Source of the DNA: Apostichopus japonicus
Lineage: Eukaryota; Echinodermata; Holothuroidea; Aspidochirotida; Stichopodidae
Assembly: GCF_037975245.1 (NCBI RefSeq)
Contig: NC_092564.1
Location: 14,556,984 to 14,620,983, forward strand
Direction: 5' to 3'
DNA length: 64,000 nucleotides
Below are positions 25,236 to 38,689 of the stretch, piece after piece. The notes under the pieces are model-generated. The model searched no databases and was not told the origin of the DNA. It was given only the letters and a program-made list of their open reading frames with translations. Made by a program: the position numbers and the translations under genes. Each line of letters opens with the position of its first letter. The first letter of the stretch is position 1.

Positions 25236-25782
25236 AGTATCGAAAGCAGTCAAAAACGCCGACTACATCGTAATCGCGGGAGTCGGTCTTATCGTTGTAC
25301 TTGCTATCTTATTTTGTTGCAAAGAGTTCTACATGTGCATTTTAAATTGTTTTCGAGAGAGACGTGTAAGAAACCAGAGAGAACATGTTAAATTGATCGA
25401 AAGACGTTCCCTTGATCTCTCCTCATCCTTATCTACCATAACTATTCAAAGCGATCAGAGAAGATACAGCCGAGTCGCGGACTGTAATCTCGATATTGTA
25501 GAGGAGGATGAGGAACCACCAAATAGTCCCGGGGAGGGTTGGAAGATGACCAGATGTAACTCGGAAGAGATTGTCTACATGTACCCATCTGAGAGCCACT
25601 TCGAGGAGGTATCCATCGAAGAGGACGCAGTATCGAGGAGTCGACAGCAGAACAAACCGCGCCGAGTAACTTGGCATAATTTAGGGGAAGGGGTCGGTGA
25701 CAGGATGAGTGCAGGGCCAAGTTGGAGAAACTTTATCCAAGAAATAAAAGAGGAAAATACTAGTCAGGAAAGTGAATTTTAG
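25236..25782 (+). CDS. Unrecognised single-pass membrane protein, last coding exon
   Basis: Begins after a strong acceptor (pyrimidine tract then CATAG) and stays open for 181 complete codons plus one shared base to TAG at 25780-25782, far longer than chance in this DNA. The first residues (VSKAVKNAD) lead into one hydrophobic segment (YIVIAGVGLIVVLAILF), followed by a cysteine-rich edge (CC..C..C, possible palmitoylation) and a basic stretch (RERRVRNQR). This puts the C-terminus in the cytosol by the positive-inside rule. The 150-residue tail has acidic patches (IVEEDEEPP; VSIEEDA), a tyrosine motif (EEIVYMYP), serine-rich stretches, and KPRRVTWHN, which fits the RVxF type of PP1-docking motif. 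I do not recognise the family; no enzymatic domain is visible. Part of an adaptor-like or scaffolding membrane protein is a guess. An ATG at 25189 lies in the intron and is unlikely to be the start. Confidence 0.82.
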
Positions 25783-26140
25783 AACTAAGAGAGTTTGTGT
25801 GGGACGGTGTTCTGTTTATCTCAAGCTTGTGGTTATTGTACAGTTAAAAACAAGTGCTTATATGTGGCGAATATGTTGGTGTTGTTATGTTGATTGGTTC
25901 AAATTGAACGGTAAATAATTGTTCTTTTGCTGTTTCTTTGTTTCTTACATTTTTAACTCATATTACAGGATACATTTGCTAATGGACAACGAAGAAAACA
26001 ATTAGCTGAACAATGATTCGCTAGGTCATAAAATGTTCTGTACTGGATTAAACCGTTGAAAACTCTGTAAATGTGGAGTAGTCTAATGATTGTAGCGACA
26101 ATTGACCATAGTATACCGAAAAAAGGTTTTTCAAGCATCA

Positions 26141-26180
26141 CCCCACCCCCACCCACACCACCACCCCCACCCACCCCCTC
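26141..26180 (-). repeat. C-tract cluster; G-quadruplex potential on minus strand
   Basis: Six or more runs of 3-5 C separated by one or two bases, in the likely 3-prime UTR or flank of the membrane-protein gene. Confidence 0.75.
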
Positions 26181-26387
26181 TTTAACATGTGGTTGATACC
26201 ACTTGAGAGAGAAGTTCATTGTAAAATCAAATTCGTTAGTCACTCTCTTAAAAACATTCACTTAGTGAAAGCATATTAGTTTTAATTATTTGCAATCTTT
26301 TATTTTGAGCAGGCCTAATGATTGGTACATTTTCGTAAAATTGTTGACCAAATGCATTACAACTTGATATTTAAGATATCATTTAAG

Positions 26388-26393
26388 AATAAA
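26388..26393 (+). promoter_or_regulatory. Candidate polyadenylation signal AATAAA
   Basis: First AATAAA after the stop codon at 25782, about 600 bases downstream and followed by GT-rich sequence. An ATTAAA at 26047-26052 is an alternative. Either would fit an ordinary 3-prime UTR; position alone supports the call. Confidence 0.35.
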
Positions 26394-26399
26394 GAAGTT

Positions 26400-29300
26400 G
26401 AGATAGATGTCGATGGTAATGGTAACTAGTGCATGAGAACAAGTTTCGAAGTAAGTGATACACTTTTATCTTCTGTATGGTTCTATTAGAGATACAGGTG
26501 ATCAAGCCTAATGCCCCCCCCCCCTTTTTTTTGGTTCTTAGTTACAGCCCTAGTAGTTTGAAGTAATCGAAACTAGTGAACATCATCAATTGGAGGGTAA
26601 GGTTAATTGTAACATATATAAATAACAATATAATAGAAAACGAAACTAGTAAGAAATTATGAAGCAACTGTGAAAATGCAAGAGAAATGATTCGTATACA
26701 GGCATTAAACATGAATTTACAAAAGACCTCATCACGCAGGTTGGTTGTTGTCTCTGCCTTGTTTTGTTTGTATTTTGCTTGTATTTTTTCCCTGTCAATG
26801 TTTTCAGCTTAAAGCCTGATTTATAATTCGCCGAGTCCAGAACATAGGTAAAACTTTCTTTTACGTTGCATATCGAACCAAGTCTAACCTGTAGTCAATA
26901 ATCTCTTGTTTTCTTTTTCGGTCGGAAAAATGAAACCGCTGTAATAAAATTACAACTTCGCAATAAGAAGGACAAGACATAACCCCGTGGCTTGCCCTTT
27001 ACCGACTTCAGTTGTGCTTCGTCTTCGATTCAAACTTAAAGGTCATCTCCCTTGTCCCCAAAAGACATCGTCCTAAAAAAATTGATAACGGTATCTAGAT
27101 CTACCGTATTGGAGGTTCAAGCCAAACACTGCAATTGCTAGACTTCGATTATAGTCAATGATGGTTAACTTGCAATGGTAACTCTGATGACACGGTCTCG
27201 CATGCGTCATTCATTTTGTTTATTATGCTCTGGTAGACCAATCAGAATCGAGAAACCATCATGATATGAATGTTCACATTATATATTTCTTGGGGTCTCC
27301 TGACTATTCAAAGGCCAGTTTAGCAAATGGATATGGTTCGTTATGTAACATCATAAAAGACTTAATACCTAACGGGAGTACCTGGTGGTTATCAGTAGCT
27401 ATATCTTTCTGTTCCTCAATTTGTAACAAGGATTCACCGATATTATGTTGTGGTAACGATCCTCTACATCCAACTGCGTTAACAGTTGCATTCAATAGTT
27501 GAGTTACCTGCATAACTGAGGAGGTGGGCTACGTTGAAACGTTTACACATGCGCATTATGTCAGGGTTACTCAGGTATATAAGAGTATAGATTGTCAAAA
27601 GTAGATGTCCACAGATTTTCAGGTTTGGGTGCTTATTGACTTCATCAAAATCACATAATGTTTTGTTGTGTTTCAAGTTATAGTATATAACAGGTAAAAA
27701 AGAAAAAATGTTAACTTTCTTGCTATTAGTGAGTCGGTAAGCTTTTCGTTTGTTTCTGAATGAGAGATGAATAATACACGAAGACGATATCAAGATCATA
27801 CTTCATAGTTATGAAGTAATGGTACCTCCTACTTATGAGTTCATGAGTTTATACACTTATGAGTTCTTGCAGACAAACTCTCTCTCTCTTTCTCTCCTCT
27901 GATTGTTGTCCTCTGATTGTTGTCCTCTGATTGTTGTCCTCTGATTGTAGTCGCTGTCTCCAGCTGCCATTCTCGTCTGCTTTTACGTGTGTATCGCAGT
28001 GGCCATGGTAGTCTGGGTGGTAGCATGTTATGGGCTTTGGCAAAGGTGGTTATAAAGATTACTTGGCGATAAACAATTATAATAATTTACTTAAACAATT
28101 TGGCTTCGTTTATAATCGTGTATTGCCACTGTAGTAGTCTACAGTTTGACAGAATTACCAGTGTTTTCCGACGATATACTATCGCTTACAACATCTTTGT
28201 AAAGATCATCACTCTCACGAAGTAACAAATTCCTTTATTTTTTCTTCTTTTCCTTTATTGGCTTTCAATGAATAAAACCCTATAGGCAGCAGTTTGCAAA
28301 TTGTTGTCCCGTTGACGTCACTTCCATGTTATGAAAATCTTGCTTGTTTTGTCCGGGCCGATTGGCAAGTGCATGTTTGCAACCATAGAGAGAAGTTATG
28401 AGCGTGAAATACTAAGACGGGATTTCTGCATGCTTGATTTCCATTTTATATACTAAGTCTATTGTGTTGTTGACGTTTTTAGTCAGTACCTCGAGGCACC
28501 TGCGCCGTAGCCTTTACTTATGTGGGCGATTGGACGAGCCTGACGTTACTATAATTGTGTATTTTATGTAAGAACAATTAAGCCATTCCAAGAAACAAAG
28601 GCATTCCTAATTTACATTGAGAGGTCACGACTATGTTATAACCTTCTATCTTTATTGAATTTAATAGACGTTTCCTGGTTCAAAGGTTTCTGCTATCATA
28701 GTAATTTACCTTGTGTAACTTCGTAAACAATGCAAGCAGGGTGAAAATATCGTGAATGTTTGGCACAATTCCCCGTCCATTGAAAAAAATGAAAAACAAG
28801 AATACCATGCAGGGAGCTTGTCTAGTCGTATAGTGGCTATAGCGATTAAAATCGATGCTAGCGTAACAATCAGGACTCGCTATAAATGAAACCGATAGTT
28901 TCATTTACGGAGAGTGGCAATTGTAACACAAACTATTGATTCGTTCCTATTGTCTAAAGTATCGATCGTTCTCGAGTAAGTGCGTCACAGTGATTACAAA
29001 CGAGTATACTTGAATCTTATATTAATATACGTAGTATATATATATATGATCAATAAAGTTCGTCTTCCACATGTCAGTAAAACAACATTTCCGTTGTTAA
29101 TCAAACTTAATCAGTAATTCATTAAATGTTTGCTTTTTACTCTATCAACATCCTTGAAGTTGCCTCCTTTTTAAAAATAACTTCTTCGTTTTTTATTAAC
29201 GATAGGAAACAACAACAACTTAGTCCCATGAGAAAGTAATCAAGTTTGCGTCAGTGTTTTTGTTAAACGTCCGTGTAGTTTACTGATATAGTCGGAATGA

Positions 29301-31889
29301 GGACATGAGTTTATCATTGCCCAGAAAAATGAACAAAAGAGAAAAACTACCAAGGATACCCTGTCTAAATGAAAGATGAATTAATAAATATGCATTTAGC
29401 AATCCTGTCAACCCCTGACAAAAAAAAATGGAAAATTGTTTAGTCTGATGTAGTTTTTATTTATATTGAAACGTAGCAGTTTGAAATGGAAGGAGACTGC
29501 GAGTCTTCGTCGCATTAATAAAAAAAATCAAAGTTAATTTCAATGACGATTCATATTGATTTAAGAAGTAAGGAAGTAAATGCATAGTTTCTTTAAACTA
29601 GTGTGTGGGAGAGGGGTTACACCTAAAACATCTAAAACGTCATCAACATCAAAATCAGTCATACAATAATTGTGGGTCACTTTCTCGATTCGTTAAAATA
29701 ACTTTGTAGTTCTGCATCAAAGAATGAAAAGAAAATAACAGCAATATTATGTTACTAAGTTGACATCGTTTTATTATATTATTTTCACTTTATCATCAGT
29801 CTCATTCCAACTTACCATGTAATTTGAATGTAGTCTTTGGTAGATTCAAACTCTGATCTTTGGATCCATAAAAGGTTTAAATTGACAGACTTTTGTTTGG
29901 AAAATTTTGATTTTCAGGTCCACGCTCATATAAAAAACAGCAACAACCAGAGATACAACACAGTGGCCTTCCACAAAATATGATAATATTGTCCACCAAG
30001 CCATGAGAAGCCTACATGACTGCATTGTATGCCCTTATAAAATTGATAGGAAGTGGGGCTTTGTAGAAGGATATGGGAAAGGTCCACTAATCGTAAACAA
30101 AGAATTTGCAATTCTTTGACAGAATTCCTAGTAATGCCACTTGAAACACGTTCTTTAGGAGACAAGAGTTGTCTTCGTTGTGACGTCAACGTTATTTATT
30201 AAATTATTTTGGTAGATAGGCCAACTACAGAACTCTATATTTTGTCATTGACGTTATCAAAGATTCTTTACACATATAGACGTTCTATAAGTTAGCCCCA
30301 CTGGACTGGAAACCAGACCTGTCCATGCTTCTCTTCAACAATGCCCATAGGCATCTAACGACAAGCGGAAATATTCCTTTCATACTTTTTTTCGGGGGGT
30401 ATTAAGCAACCCAGTATACACATAGTCTTGACCTATGGGTCTATTTTTGCAACCGGGATCTTAACTTAATTTAAAAGATAATCCGACACCGTTGAACTCT
30501 ACATGAGAAACAAACACACACACACAGTATAGAAGAAGAAGACGACGAAAGACAAGATATGATAAACGCATAGACAAGTATTCTTTGTCCTAATTTTATT
30601 TTATTTTTTGTGTTCGTTGGACGAATTTCGAAAACATTACAAGAAGCTATAGTAATATTTATATATAGCATGAAATAAAAATTGGTCAAATGTGACAATT
30701 CTACCATTGTGTTATTAGTGAAGGAACTTTTTAAACATGTTTTTTATTATTATGCCATTACTATGGTAGGCTATATATGATAATCAAAATGTGGCTTACA
30801 GTCAATCAATTTTAGATTGTATACTAATTGAAATGATGTTATTTTACATATAGGCCTACGTGATTGCTGTATGATACTAAAATAGATATGGTTAATCCAA
30901 TACAAGAGAGTTTTAGCATTAGTCGTATCGACACAAACAAATGTTGTTGTGATTTGTTTTGTTCTTTTGGCGTAAGCTTGTTTTTGTCAACACTCGCCTC
31001 ATAAGCGCCTATGGGATACTGATATTCTCAAGATTGCATCTCATGTTACTGGTTTAGGTATATAAGTATGAACGCTGATGCTGTAATGATACATTAATTG
31101 CACATTATAGATCTGTGTGACTTGTATGTGGCGTATGTATATACCTGCACTAAAGCTATATCTATTTGTGTCACTGAGAACAGCGTGTGGTTAAATAGCC
31201 TATTGTTATTCGGCCTAACACGGTGATGCTATGTCATATTCAGACACAAGCCTGCATAGTTACTATCTGGTGTGTAGGCCATTTGGTTTGTGATTACAGT
31301 TACAATTACCACAGAACGAGTTTGGAAAAGTTCATCAGAAGCAACAATCTTCAAATCGCCGCGGGAAATTGAGACTCACATGGGTTTAAATTTTTCTTCA
31401 CGGGCTTACAATTCGTCCGTATAGTAAGTCATGTTAGGAATGCACACTTGGTTTACCGCGGGGTCCAAACTCCAAAATGTCTTCCAAAGGGGCAAAGATC
31501 TTAATTTTTTTGGATATAGCCTCCATTGCTATATTCTTCTACACATGACCATATTTGTTGTAACTATGTGACAAACCGTTTTTCACGTGCTGATGTACAT
31601 TTTTCTTTTGGTTTATATTTCCCTACAGCTTTTATCATATTTTGTTGTGAGGAAATTCATAAAAAGAAAACATAATAATTTAATTTGAGAAGCTAAATAT
31701 ATAATACCAGTGTTTGGACTTCTACGTTGTAAGTTATCACTCATAGCTGTTATTTGTAAGTGTTACCAAGACAACATTTCATCGAATATCAAAGTAATTT
31801 GTTCGTCATTGTCCACTGGATCAATATAATTTCATTTACATTTTTTCGATAATTCGTGAAATTGTTCCGGTTCCGGCAGTACTACGTCA
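26400..31889. other. No gene seen; mostly unique AT-rich DNA
   Basis: No exon with domain support. Contains a C-run followed by T-run near 26513-26531, the 14-bp tandem repeat at 27895, and full CRE sites at 28313-28320 and 30181-30188. Short overlapping open frames on both strands at 27266-27799 look like chance. Confidence 0.5.
27895..27950. repeat. 14-bp tandem repeat, unit TCCTCTGATTGTTG
   Basis: Four consecutive copies, the last with a one-base change, preceded by a CT-dinucleotide tract. Confidence 0.95.
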
Positions 31890-32020
<131 letters not shown>

Positions 32021-32170
32021 TTAATTCAAAATAACAACATTGTGACGATTCTTTGATCATTAAGGATCAAAATATTCACTTCTTCGTAATTTATATACGT
32101 GAAGTGCTCCAATAAATGCCATTATTGTTATACGACAGTTATCCCCAAATACGACTAATAACCTCCAATA

Positions 32171-32230
32171 CGTCACATGGTGACGCATCGGTGACGTATT
32201 AATGACGTAACGTTGACGTTTAGGCGACGT
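32171..32230. promoter_or_regulatory. Cluster of TGACG half-sites at 11-bp spacing
   Basis: TGACG occurs at 32181, 32192, 32203 and 32214, and CGACG at 32225, each exactly 11 bases apart, with an inverted CGTCA at 32171. The versions include TGACGTAA and TGACGTAT, typical CREB/ATF or bZIP sites. The spacing equals about one helical turn. It may equally be a short 11-bp tandem repeat with no regulatory role. Confidence 0.45.
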
Positions 32231-35200
32231 ATAGTGAATGAAACTCTTGGAGTATTTCAGTGAATAACGTCTCTCTCAACAGTTACACGTTGGACATGGC
32301 TATGACTTCTACAGGGGACAGATTGAAAAGTTCAATAAATCGGGGATAATCTCCTTTTACTTCAGGGTCCAACCTTCTTCATAACTAGCCAGCCTCAAAA
32401 TCTGGAAAGACATGAAATGAATAAGTAGATAATGTCAGTAACATGATCAGCTGAATGAAAGATTGAAGCGCTATTGCATTAGGATACAAACAAAAGGAAT
32501 GCCTTTGTCTTTCAAGATGGTGGGATTCCTAGCATTGTAAAGGCCCGTTCTTAGCTATTGTTAGACGTTATCGGTTTTTCTATTTCAAAATCTGTATTGT
32601 CATTGACACTGGAAATATTAACACTACTGTAACATGTTCATCCACTGTATTCATGTCGAACAAAAACGAAAATAAAAAGAGGAACAATTTTTTCATGCTC
32701 AGACAAACTATTCTCCAGAGAGAATATATTGCTTCAAACTAATTAAACGCTTTAAGGTTGCCGATGGAAACCAATATAAGTTCAACTTTACAATAGGATT
32801 GATATGAGAGGCAAACAAGTTCTCGATTATAAAGATGTTGTAATAACATACAGTCTAAATCTCTAGTCGTGCCAATTTTATCGAAACAATTCTCTAATTT
32901 CATCAATGAACAGCTTTTGCTTCTTCTTTTTGGTATCCTATCTCATAAGTTCTGACGAAGGACGTTATATTATATTCTACGAATTAACCCAAATTTCGAA
33001 AACGTACTTTTTTTTCACAATTCGAAGAATACCTAGGTCTACTGACTTTTATACCGGGGTTGATAAGTGGGTGATTGAGTTCAGATTACATTCAACCCTC
33101 CACCCCCACCCCACCCCACCCTCCCTTGCTGACAACATGTAACTTGTATCTTAATTGTGAGAAGCAGCCCGCAATTTCATATCTCCAAGATTACATGTCA
33201 CATATTTATTGAACCACGAGGCGCCGTGTTGTAATTTCGATTTGTAACCAGGTTTCCTTCGATCGCAATTTCATCCTCAACTTGCGTAACTCAGCACCTA
33301 TTGCCTAACAAGGACACGTTGATTTTTATAAGTTCGTTTCAAGCTTCTCTTACAAGACACATCGACCTTCTTTATCCCAGAACATTTAAGTGCTGCGCAA
33401 CCCTGATGTAAATTTCAGTAATAAGATCTTCACATGCACCATATATATTACATTTTCATAAAATTAACCACTCACATATAGCATGGATTTTTTTTAAATA
33501 TCTTTGTAATAAAAAACTGTTCTTCATTTATGGCCAGGCATACATAACAAAACTTGTAATTCATGTTGAAAAAAAAAGAAATTGAATCTCAAAGTTTATA
33601 TTGAATGATACTTTTCAAGAAAATGCACCCAAGATAGAGTCTGGACAAGAAAACCAAACAACTTGATCCAGTCTCAACCCAGACCCAGTTCCCAACAGTT
33701 CCATATAGGCTTACTACCAAACTACAACCGTGTGATCGACAAGTGAAGTATCATGAGCGGGCACTTCGAAAGGAAATAGATATCCTTTGTTCAATAACTG
33801 ATTGAAGCCAGTGGCAAATATTGACCCATGACCTTCGGGAAAGACAGCTCATTGAGAGCTTCAATAATAGCTGAAACAGGAATGGAACTTCTTTTTTGTA
33901 CCGTAACGCTTATGTGTTTTACTTTTTGGAAATCAGTGCATATGGAATACTTGAATTACAGTTGTCCTCGTAAAGCCTTAACAATCAATAATTGAGAAAG
34001 CTATTTTTCATTCCGTACAGTACAATAATTTGAAGTACAAGGTCTTTCATAACAAAATAAAACAGTGGTGTATCATTACCTTTCATGACTTTTCATGTTA
34101 TTTGCTTATTATGTAGATAGACTCCTTTCATAGCTCTTATATTCAGATGTGTATAACATTGCAGGGCTTTGGGTGTACACTGTTATTTCAGCTTATATTC
34201 TTCCCATGCTCTCACCAGTTCATGATTTTATATTTCAGAGAAAATATGATAACTTCTATTTTGAGATCCTAATGGTTTTGTCGATACAACACAGTGGTTA
34301 TATACATCTATTAGGCCTTGATATAAAACAAAACCATGGTACTTCATGTCTTAAACGTTTTTGTAACACATCCCATATGAATATTAGTAAACAATTTTGT
34401 CTAATGAGTTGCTAAAATTAACACTATCTTGTGAGAGCTGAGGTCTTCTGTTTCAAGTTAACCGGACAAGTTTATAGGCTGAATCGTCTAATACCCGTTC
34501 GTCGTACTAATTGCTCAAGTTGTCTACCATTTAAATTTGAAAGGACGCCATCAGCTCATTGCGGTAATTTCCACTATCATGACGTGTTCATGTGCGGTAA
34601 TGTATTGCTTAATCAAAGCGCTATCAAATATTTATGTGAGACAAAAACAAGGTAAATACCTGCAAAATAAGATCTTGCCATTGGGGTTCAAGACTTAGAA
34701 AGAGAGTATCGAGTGGACACGTAAAAGTCGAATCATCGAGGCCTGTCCGTGCGAGAATGTCTGACTACAAAGAGAAAAATAAAGCATTTATTATTAGAAA
34801 TATTATTGCATCAATGATATAGAGAGGTAACAGCAAAATGTACAAACACACACAGACGCAGACATACACACACACGACACCTTCAAATGAATGTTTCATT
34901 TCAATTGAGAATGGATTACAGCTTTCTCGGTTTCTGTTCCAGAAGGATGTAACATAAGTAGTGGAAGTATATCTTTGATTTCGTGTAATAAACAATGTTC
35001 AGACAACAGCGATTTAAAAAAAAATGCAATCTTATAAAAAAATCTGTATGAAATATTGCAATATAATATTGCGTCGACAATTTGTATCTGTATCTTATTT
35101 GCTTTCCCTGTAAAAGGATTATTCATTTAGCAAACAATGCGTTTCTTATTTGGAATAGAAAAGTATTCCAAATTATTGTTGAAAAATATCAATATCATGC

Positions 35201-35917
35201 CCTAACTCAAGCTATGATCGAATCTTGTGTGGTTGGAATCACTATTGATGGAATATATGATATTCGTTGTACAAAAGGTAAATTAACTACAGATGCAGTT
35301 TCAGATGAAGTTTCTGGTAGCTGTCATTTTGTGAATCATATTTTTAAGGTAGAATGTTAACAGTGTTGACACTGAAACCAACAATATGATGACGTCATGT
35401 TACAAGATCCAATTCCTCATACTCAACATTTGCAAACCCATCTACAGAACCATCTTACAGAAAATAAAAGTGGTGATGAATAAAAAAAAGTAATAAAAAA
35501 ATGAAACACATGTAGCTCGATAATATCATATTGAGACTTTAGATGAAGTATTAAACCTCATGTAACAAAGACACAATAAATCTGTCATATCTCCCTGGAT
35601 GGAATCATATCTTTCTTAGTTGTTTGGGGATTTTTTTTATTAATAAACAGTTCTTTTACATCACAGAAACTAATAACGATGGTTTGTGTCCCTAAGCTGA
35701 TCGATATAAGTGGTTGGACTATAACAAGTGTAACTCCGCAGACCATTATCCTGCAGTTTCTTATCAGACTTATGTGGCCTCGAATAACATATTAGAAATG
35801 CATCACAAATTCGTCAAGGTCGGATGAATACTGACTGTTAGCCTCTACTTATATTTCTATATGAAATTTACAAACAAATATCGTGGTTTGGTTGAGGTAC
35901 TAGCATATAAGGCAGTG
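32231..35917. other. No gene seen
   Basis: Unique DNA with a C-rich, G4-capable tract at 33097-33126 and a full CRE at 35390-35397. Plus-strand open frames at 34149-34415 and 34431-34655 have no recognisable domain. Confidence 0.5.
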
Positions 35918-36293
35918 CAGTGGCGTAGGAAGGTACTTTTGAGTGTGTGGGGGGGGGGCTGAAGACTTATGACCGGCCTGGGGGAGGGTTCTAAGGGGGA
36001 GGGGTGTACCCCTGCCCTTTGGATTTTTTTGGCATTTCCAGGTGGCCTCAGATGCAATTTGGTGCAATGTAGCACACTTCAACACGCACTCCATTTTGTA
36101 AAAACTTTTGCATTTTCACCTGGCCTTAGATGCAATTTGGTGCTCCAAATGGGTTTTTTTTTTTCTCATTTGGAAATGAAAAAGGTGTTTTCTGACTTGC
36201 GAAGCGGGGGGCGGAATGATACTTCCGCCCCTCCATATTTTTCACTGGGGGGAGGGGGCTGGCGCCCCCAGCCACCATGTTCCTACGCCCTTG
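35918..36293. mobile_element. hAT-like MITE, copy A, with perfect 8-bp target duplication
   Basis: The left end CAGTGGCGTAGGAA and the right end (complement CAAGGGCGTAGGAA) form an imperfect terminal inverted repeat. The flanks carry a perfect 8-bp duplication AGGCAGTG (35910-35917 and 36294-36301), which fits hAT transposition. The interior has G- and C-rich stretches and a direct repeat of about 20 bases (around GATGCAATTTGGTGC) spaced some 88 bases apart. There is no coding capacity for a transposase, so it would depend on one supplied elsewhere. Confidence 0.9.
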
Positions 36294-38362
36294 AGGCAGT
36301 GTATTTTCTAACATTGATGCCTGCACTGAGGAGTCGACGTTATCAACAATTTAACCTGAACAGAGTATGCCAAAGAATTTATATACATATATAAATCTGA
36401 ATTTCTTGAAAACTGGAAGCGCTATATAAAAACATTACTAGCAAATATATATTTTCTTCTTTTCTCTTCTTGTGAATCTAGCGTGTATCATAGTCACATA
36501 TTTAATCTTTATCTGATCTTCTTCTCATCAGAAAAATCCACCTGGTTCGAAGTGTTGGCGTAAACTTGTACATAAAAGATCCCTCCCCGTTCAGTGTATA
36601 TTCTGTCAAATAACTCCTGAAATCTAGATGTGATACCATTAAGATGATACACGCACATTAATTTTTAGATTTTGCTTATAAACAGGGATATTTTAAATTG
36701 GTAATGAAGCATTCACTATTCCTGTGCTATATATTCCCACTCTTTGCACTTAGTGTATTGATGCAAACTGGATTGTGTTTTTGTAAGTACGAATTTGTTA
36801 TTTTTATCAGTATATTTATCTTAGCCAACCTCTCATCCAGTCGATCAGGAGGGTCAACTAACTAAGTAAATATGGGTTGTTGGGCTATATGCATCAAACG
36901 CATATTTATATCCCGATTTAGTTGAAAGAGTATTTTATCTTTGAAATTTCCTCTCTTCCGTCTTCCTGTAGAAAGCTGTTTTTAGCATTCCGAGTAAAAT
37001 CGTTATCGTTATCGTTAAAATCTGCCTTTAAATTAATAAAAATATAATGCTGGGGAGGGGAAGATATATCCTTCAATCAAATTACATTACAAGTTTATTA
37101 ATTCACAATTAAAAACGACCTTTTATCTGCGAGCTTGTTGAATCCAGTTTGATTGATAGAGGGTCTCGATACAATTGTCTTTGCGGCTTCTTCTAATTTT
37201 GATTTGCTTTATTATTATTTTATTTTTTTAAATAAATTTCGTGAATCTCATATTACGGAAATTCGTACTTTACCACAATTACCGTAGTTTCTTTTGTTAA
37301 GGATTCTGTGTTTCTTACAACTCAACTTAAAGAAAATATTCCGATGACTGACAATGCAACAATTCTCTTAACAGATATATTTCCCACACTGCTGTTGAGA
37401 ATCCCATCTCAATATTTTGTCCCTAACTCGAGACATGTGTGATTGATAGTAATCAAGTTTGACTGACGAAACCCTCCGTTACTCCAAAATGTGGATCACA
37501 GTAATTAGTAAGGCACGTGATGTCATCATGCTACATTTGCTTTGAAATTTGCTTTACATTCATACTATCTCTAATCTTAGTTTTTGTAATTTATCCTTGA
37601 AATTTGATACAATTGTATAAGGTTTGTTTACCTGTCAATATTCTCTATATTAAGAATAACATAAAATTGTAGAAATTTAAAAATTTGTATAGTGAATATT
37701 AATTTACTCTTTTGATTAATGATTTAAATGTTGTAAATTAAAAAACTAGCTAAAATTGCTACGATTGCACCTTTCACTTTGCGATTGCCAGATGCATTTA
37801 CAAAATTTCATGACTGAATTTTAAAAACAAAATCACAACTTTTCAGTAACATCATTCTATGTTGGTGGAAACCTTTGAACCTATAGAGATACAGAGAAAC
37901 TTCCGACAGTTTTTGTTAAATAATCCACTTCAGCTAACAGAATATCGCTTTAAAAAATTATTTTTGAAAACAGAAGTTCTACATCAGTAAAATTCTACGC
38001 TGAAATGCTCTCTTCTGGTATTAAAATAGTTAGAAGTAACCTTTTTACGAGAGATATTTCACTCAACAGACGGGTTTTGCAGTTGTCAGAGATTCCTTCA
38101 GTGACATTTTGTTTGTATCGGTACCAATCTACAAACCCAGTTTCTCGAATGATATGTTCCATTGATCTACATAATAAGTGTCGGTTATATATTATATGTG
38201 TCATTATTTTAAGGGCTCGCGACAGAGATTCAGGCGAAGACTTGCTTGGAGGTTCCTGTGAATTTATTATAATGAATTCTAGATGCAATGATAATGATCA
38301 GAGGATTTTCATCCCAAGCTGAGTCGAACCACTATAGAATTGACAGTCGAATATATATGTAT

Positions 38363-38365
<3 letters not shown>
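36294..38365. other. No gene seen
   Basis: AT-rich unique sequence. A 97-codon minus-strand frame at 37995-38288 and a 105-codon plus-strand frame overlap each other; neither has a motif I recognise. Confidence 0.5.
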
Positions 38366-38450
<85 letters not shown>

Positions 38451-38602
38451 GGTTGGCGTCTATCTTGGCGCAGAGTGCTCTATGTCCATTGGACAGAGCG
38501 GAATATATGTTGGTCTGAGTTGTCTGACGATCGCTATAACGCGTGAAACTCCGAGTTACAACTACTAGTGTTCCACTAGTCTCAACTAGTCTCAACTAGT
38601 AT

Positions 38603-38685
<83 letters not shown>
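38366..38685. repeat. Two (TA)n arrays bracketing a 158-bp unique core
   Basis: TA arrays at 38366-38447 and 38606-38685 flank a GC-richer segment. The right end of the segment has four tandem ACTAGT(C/A)TCA units (about 38565-38605). The core may be a retroposed fragment with TA-rich ends; I do not recognise it. Confidence 0.85.

Positions 38686-38689
<4 letters not shown>

Noticed and set aside
34431-34655. Plus-strand frame with several cysteines ending at an AAG|GTAAAT donor-like site
   Set aside because: Looks slightly protein-like, but I found no downstream exon in phase and no recognisable family; left out.
37995-38288. Minus-strand frame of 97 codons after a possible CAG acceptor
   Set aside because: The pyrimidine tract is weak and an equally long frame is open on the opposite strand; likely chance.
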